Under the pieces are notes generated by a model. The model had not been told where the DNA came from. It saw only the letters and a program-made list of their open reading frames with translations, and ran no database searches. From CAVSKL01 sp963728475 [NCBI: Candidatus Eiseniibacteriota bacterium] (GTDB lineage Bacteria > Eisenbacteria > RBG-16-71-46 > JABDJR01), in NCBI GenBank assembly GCA_963728475.1, contig CAVSKL010000002.1:744001-808000 (forward strand): 64,000 nt of DNA, given 5' to 3'. Positions 60,901 to 64,000 of this stretch are shown in pieces (positions within the stretch are counted from its first letter, which is position 1; every line of letters starts with the position of its first letter). A program made the position numbers and the translations under genes.

Positions 60901-61404
60901 TCACGACTCCACCGCGCCGGCCAGAATTTCCTGCTCGATCCGGGGCAGGGCTTGCCGGACGTATTCGTTGATCTTCTCGAAGGTCTCTCGGTATTCCTCG
61001 AGGTCACCTCCGATGGGGTCCGGAACCCCCAGGGGCGGAGCTTCATCGCCGGTCGCATAGCGGCTGAGGAGGCGGATCTTCCCGGACCGGTGGGGCGCCG
61101 AACGCGCCGCCGCCAGCCGGTGATGTTCCTCCATGGCCAGGATGAGGTCGCTCTCCTCGATCAGGTAGGGGGTCAGGGGGCGCGAGCGGTGCCCGGCGAT
61201 GTCGATGCCCGCTTCCTCACAGGCGATCACCGCGTTCTCGCTGGCGGGGAGTCCCGCCAGCGCTCCCACCCCCGCCGAGGAGATCTCGGTCGCGGACAGG
61301 AGCTTGGGAGAGAGCGCGTCACGGAGGATTCCCTCCGCCATGGGGCTGCGGCAGATGTTCCCCGTGCAGAGGAAGAGGATTCGAAAACGTCGGTGGGATG
61401 ACAT
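60901..61404 (-). CDS. Low-molecular-weight protein-tyrosine-phosphatase family protein
   Basis: This 167-residue protein has the C-x5-R phosphate loop FLCTGNICRSPMAEGIL (Cys13 to Arg19) and a late DPIGG segment where the general acid Asp lies. It resembles Wzb/YwlE-type phosphatases that act on tyrosine or arginine phosphate. The distant EPS tyrosine kinase is a possible substrate, but the operon context is housekeeping. The ATG has a weak ribosome site and lies 10 bp after the sua5-type gene, whose tail has a run of ten C. Confidence 0.9.
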   Translation of the reverse strand: MSSHRRFRILFLCTGNICRSPMAEGILRDALSPKLLSATEISSAGVGALAGLPASENAVIACEEAGIDIAGHRSRPLTPYLIEESDLILAMEEHHRLAAARSAPHRSGKIRLLSRYATGDEAPPLGVPDPIGGDLEEYRETFEKINEYVRQALPRIEQEILAGAVES

Positions 61405-61414
61405 TGCTGAAATT

Positions 61415-62047
61415 CTAGGAGGGGGGGGGGCCGGGGTCAAGGAGCGCCCTGGCGTCGCCGCGCCCGGCGCGCACCAGCCGGGGGGCCCGACCGGTGAGGT
61501 CCACGATCGTGGAGGGTTCCGGGGAATGGGCCGGCCCCCCGTCCAGGATGAGCGCCACCTCCCCGGACAGGGTTCGTTCCACCTCCTCCGCCTCCACCGC
61601 GGCCGGCTCCCCCGCCCGGTTGGCGCTGGTGGAGAACAAGGGCTCCCCCACCGCATGCAGGAGATCGCACAAAAACCGGGATTGCGGCATGCGGAGCGCG
61701 ATCCCCTCGTCCTGGGCGCCCGGCATCGAGGCGTCGGTGGGAAGGATCACCGTGACCGGTCCCGGCCACACCTTGCGCAATCTGCCCCAGACCGCCTCCG
61801 GCACCCCCCGGGTCCAGGAGCGGGCCTGCTCCCAGCTGTCCACCAGCACGATGAACGGCCCCGGCCGCTCCTTGATCGCGGCCAGCCGCGCCCGCGCGGA
61901 CTCACTGCGGGGAAGGGCCAGGAGCCCGTACACGGTGTCGCTGGGCGCGGCCACCAGCTCACCCTCGCTCAGGAGCCGGGCCGCCCGGGCCAGGATCTCC
62001 GGCTCCGGCTCGGTGGGATGGAGGATGACCCGCCTGGGCTCAGCCAT
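61415..62047 (-). CDS. Sua5/YrdC/TsaC-type threonylcarbamoyl-AMP synthase
   Basis: This 210-residue protein has [42 protein letters not shown] and [14 protein letters not shown], the signatures of the YrdC domain. It would make threonylcarbamoyl-AMP for the universal tRNA modification t6A. The typical KRP motif reads KERPGPF here. It overlaps purE by 8 bp. Its tail contains a homopolymer of ten C (plus-strand G run 61421-61430). Confidence 0.92.
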   Translation of the reverse strand: MAEPRRVILHPTEPEPEILARAARLLSEGELVAAPSDTVYGLLALPRSESARARLAAIKERPGPFIVLVDSWEQARSWTRGVPEAVWGRLRKVWPGPVTVILPTDASMPGAQDEGIALRMPQSRFLCDLLHAVGEPLFSTSANRAGEPAAVEAEEVERTLSGEVALILDGGPAHSPEPSTIVDLTGRAPRLVRAGRGDARALLDPGPPPS

Positions 62048-62501
62048 CGCTCCCCTCGCGCCGGGCCCGCAGCTTGGCCGCCAGCCCCTCGTCGGACAGG
62101 GCCAGGATCTCGGCGGCCAGCCATCCCGCGTTCTTGGCCCCGGCGTTACCGATGGCCACCGTGGCCACCGGGATTCCCGGGGGCATCTGCACGGTGGCCA
62201 GGAGCGCGTCGAGGCCGGAGAGGGCGGAGGCGTCGAGCGGCACCCCGATCACCGGGAGGGTGGTGCGGGCGGCGACCGCGCCGGCCAGGTGCGCGGCCAT
62301 GCCCGCGCCGGCGATCAGCACCCGGATCCCGCGGCCGGCCGCCGCCGAGGCGTAGGCCGCGACCTTGTCCGGAGTGCGGTGCGCGCTCATCACGTGCACC
62401 TCGTGTTCGATTCCGAGTTCGTCCAGGATGCGGCTCGCCCCCTGCATCCGCTCCCGGTCCGACTCGCTTCCCATGAGTATGCCGACTCGCGGTTCCGCCA
62501 T
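62040..62501 (-). CDS. purE: N5-carboxyaminoimidazole ribonucleotide mutase
   Basis: This 153-residue protein is class I Pur[26 protein letters not shown] with His41, [12 protein letters not shown] and the [22 protein letters not shown] loop. It rearranges N5-CAIR to CAIR in purine synthesis. I chose the ATG at 62501, with AAGGAGG upstream; a TTG at 62537 would overlap the purD stop but add 12 residues not in the family. The length is standard. Confidence 0.97.
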   Translation of the reverse strand: MAEPRVGILMGSESDRERMQGASRILDELGIEHEVHVMSAHRTPDKVAAYASAAAGRGIRVLIAGAGMAAHLAGAVAARTTLPVIGVPLDASALSGLDALLATVQMPPGIPVATVAIGNAGAKNAGWLAAEILALSDEGLAAKLRARREGSDG

Positions 62502-62533
62502 CGGGTGCCGTCCTCCTTCTTCGGGGTTCGGAT

Positions 62534-63859
62534 TCAAGTATCGCAGGAGTGCGCCGGGGCGCCGTCCCCGTCCGCCGGCCCCGAGCCGGCCGCGCCGCGG
62601 CCGATGTCGCTCCGGTAGCGCATCCCCTCGAAGTGGATCTCACCTACGCCCGCGTAGGCGGTGGCCAGGGCCTCGGACAGGGTCGCGCCGGTTCCGGCCA
62701 CGGCGAGGATACGCCCTCCCGCGGTGGCCGGCGCCCCGCCGGCGAGCGCGGTGCCGGCGTGGAACACCAGCGCGCCGCGTTCGCGGGCGGCCTCGATCCC
62801 GGTGATCGGCTCCCCCCGCGACCCGCCGCGCGGATAGTCGCCGGCGGCGGCCACCACGCAGGCGCCGGCGGCATGGGCGGGCTCGGGCAGCTCCACCCGG
62901 CCCAGTTCTCCTCGCGCCGCCGCCAGGAGCACCCCGCCCAGATCGTACCCGAGCCGCGGCAGCACCGCCTGGGTCTCGGGATCGCCGAACCGCACGTTGT
63001 ACTCCAGCACCCGGGGCCCGTCCTCGGTGAGCATGAGGCCCACGTAAAGAAGCCCGCGGTAGGGGCGCGCCTCGGCCCGGAGCCCCTCCAGGGTGGGTTC
63101 GATCACCCGTTTCCGCACCGCCGCCATCACCGCCGCGCTCAGGACCGGGGCGGGGCTGTACGCCCCCATGCCGCCGGTGTTGGGGCCGGTGTCGCCGTCA
63201 TAGGCCCGCTTGTGGTCCTGGGAGGCGGGGAGCAGACGGTAGTCCCGGCCGTCGGTGATCACGAACACCGAGGCCTCGGGGCCGGTGAGCCGGCGTTCCA
63301 GGACCACGATCGCCCCCGCATCGCCGAACGCGCGGTTCCGCAGGCACTCCCGCGCCGCCTGGATCGCTTCCTCCTCGGAGGCGGCGACGGTGACTCCCTT
63401 CCCCGCGGCCAGGCCCGAGGCCTTCACCACCAGCGGGGCCCCCCACTCGCGAATGAGCCGCTCGGCGCCGGCCAGATCGCGCACCGCGGCGAACTCGGCG
63501 GTGGGGATGCCGTGGCGTTCCATGAACGACTTGGCGAAGGCCTTGCTTGCCTCGAGCACCGCGGCTTCGGCGCCGGGCCCGAACACCGCGGTCCCCTGGG
63601 CGCGGAGCCGGTCGGCCAACCCCCGGGCCAGCGGCTCCTCCGGACCCACCACCACCAGGCCGTACCGCTCCTCCCGGACCAGCCGGGAAAGGCCGTCCAG
63701 GTCGTCCGCGGCCACCGGCCAGGTCCGCCCCAGCTCGACCAGTCCCGGGTTCCCGGGGGCGGCGTGAATCTCGATCGAGGGGTCGCCGGCGGCCAGCGCC
63801 CAACCCAGAGCATGCTCGCGCCCTCCCGATCCCACGATCAGCACCCTGAGCCGGCTCAT
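62534..63859 (-). CDS. purD: Phosphoribosylamine-glycine ligase
   Basis: This 441-residue enzyme has [68 protein letters not shown] and [19 protein letters not shown], all PurD signatures in an ATP-grasp fold. It joins glycine to phosphoribosylamine in the second step of purine synthesis, using glycine that GlyA can supply. The ATG overlaps the gatB stop as ATGA. Confidence 0.97.
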   Translation of the reverse strand: MSRLRVLIVGSGGREHALGWALAAGDPSIEIHAAPGNPGLVELGRTWPVAADDLDGLSRLVREERYGLVVVGPEEPLARGLADRLRAQGTAVFGPGAEAAVLEASKAFAKSFMERHGIPTAEFAAVRDLAGAERLIREWGAPLVVKASGLAAGKGVTVAASEEEAIQAARECLRNRAFGDAGAIVVLERRLTGPEASVFVITDGRDYRLLPASQDHKRAYDGDTGPNTGGMGAYSPAPVLSAAVMAAVRKRVIEPTLEGLRAEARPYRGLLYVGLMLTEDGPRVLEYNVRFGDPETQAVLPRLGYDLGGVLLAAARGELGRVELPEPAHAAGACVVAAAGDYPRGGSRGEPITGIEAARERGALVFHAGTALAGGAPATAGGRILAVAGTGATLSEALATAYAGVGEIHFEGMRYRSDIGRGAAGSGPADGDGAPAHSCDT

Positions 63860-64000
63860 GATCGGTCGCTCCTCCTCGTCTCCAGGGCGGCGCGGACCGC
63901 CTCCGACGCCGCGCGGGGGTCCGCGCGGCCGCCGGTGTCCCGCATCACCCGGCCCATGAGGAACTTGAGCGCGGCGTCCTTGCCGGAGAGGTAATCGGCC
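63856..64000 (-). CDS. gatB: Asp-tRNA(Asn)/Glu-tRNA(Gln) amidotransferase subunit B, C-terminal end (cut by window edge)
   Basis: The last 47 residues of a larger protein are visible: LSGKDAALKFLMGRVMRDTGG, then a short acidic and basic tail. This matches the C-terminal YqeY-like (GatB_Yqey) domain of GatB, with the typical GK-x-x-AL-x-FL-x-G-x-VM pattern. The rest lies outside the window. It ends in an ATGA overlap with purD. Confidence 0.85.
   Translation of the reverse strand, partial: ADYLSGKDAALKFLMGRVMRDTGGRADPRAASEAVRAALETRRSDRS

Noticed and set aside
1-64000. tRNA, rRNA, CRISPR, riboswitch or insertion-sequence features
   Set aside because: I looked for cloverleaf-like segments with CCA-type ends, spaced repeats and transposase motifs and found none that I could support by eye.

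Overview
The window is 64 kb of very GC-rich bacterial DNA with dense operons, many 1-4 nt gene overlaps (ATGA, GTGA, TGATG) and no tRNA, rRNA, CRISPR array or insertion sequence that I can see. Several features point to an uncultivated didermic lineage near the FCB group, possibly Candidatus Eisenbacteria or Gemmatimonadota-like: an exosortase/EPS locus, Bat aerotolerance genes, lipoproteins and an AsmA-type protein, and a secreted FN3 protein with a FlgD/type-IX-like C-terminal domain. This placement is inference; no rRNA is present to confirm it.

Region 1 (1-29180) is an exopolysaccharide and exosortase locus, nearly all on the minus strand. From left to right it holds a PrsK-like membrane sensor (cut by the window edge), a TPR lipoprotein and a membrane protein. 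Next come polysaccharide deacetylase, EpsI and exosortase, then the secreted FN3 protein. A lone plus-strand GT2 follows. The long minus-strand run is a GH-like secreted protein, GT4, GT2, O-antigen ligase-like polymerase, GT2, tyrosine autokinase, chain-length determinant, polysaccharide export protein, glycogen synthase, GalT, SPOR lipoprotein, mannose-1-phosphate guanylyltransferase, three GT4 enzymes and a WecG/TagA enzyme. A plus-strand GT4 closes the block. Together these would make sugar nucleotides, assemble a repeat unit, polymerise and export it, and modify it by deacetylation. The exosortase would anchor proteins, but no substrate with an obvious PEP-CTERM tail is encoded here.

Region 2 (29137-39990) carries an AsmA-like protein and a complete MoxR-DUF58-BatA-B-C-D-E operon on the minus strand. 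This is an AAA+/vWA/TPR envelope system.

Region 3 (40062-56234) is on the plus strand. It has a DegT-type aminotransferase closed by a strong intrinsic terminator, then a complete 13-gene nuoA-N operon for respiratory complex I, in E. coli order with fused nuoCD. Every intergenic gap of 13 nt or more in this operon is bridged by a tiny reading frame that overlaps the upstream stop and the downstream start.

Region 4 (56239-64000, minus strand) is a mixed housekeeping operon: gatB (3-prime end only), purD, purE, a Sua5/TsaC-type enzyme, a low-molecular-weight phosphatase, ilvE, glyA, a second DegT aminotransferase and a YcaQ-like winged-helix glycosylase.

Several genes (wza-like, manC, batD twice, and perhaps the FN3 protein) contain single-base frame breaks, mostly in C or G runs. 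These look more like assembly indels than true pseudogenes. Three genes (exosortase, FN3 protein, nuoA) appear to start at non-standard codons behind good Shine-Dalgarno sequences.
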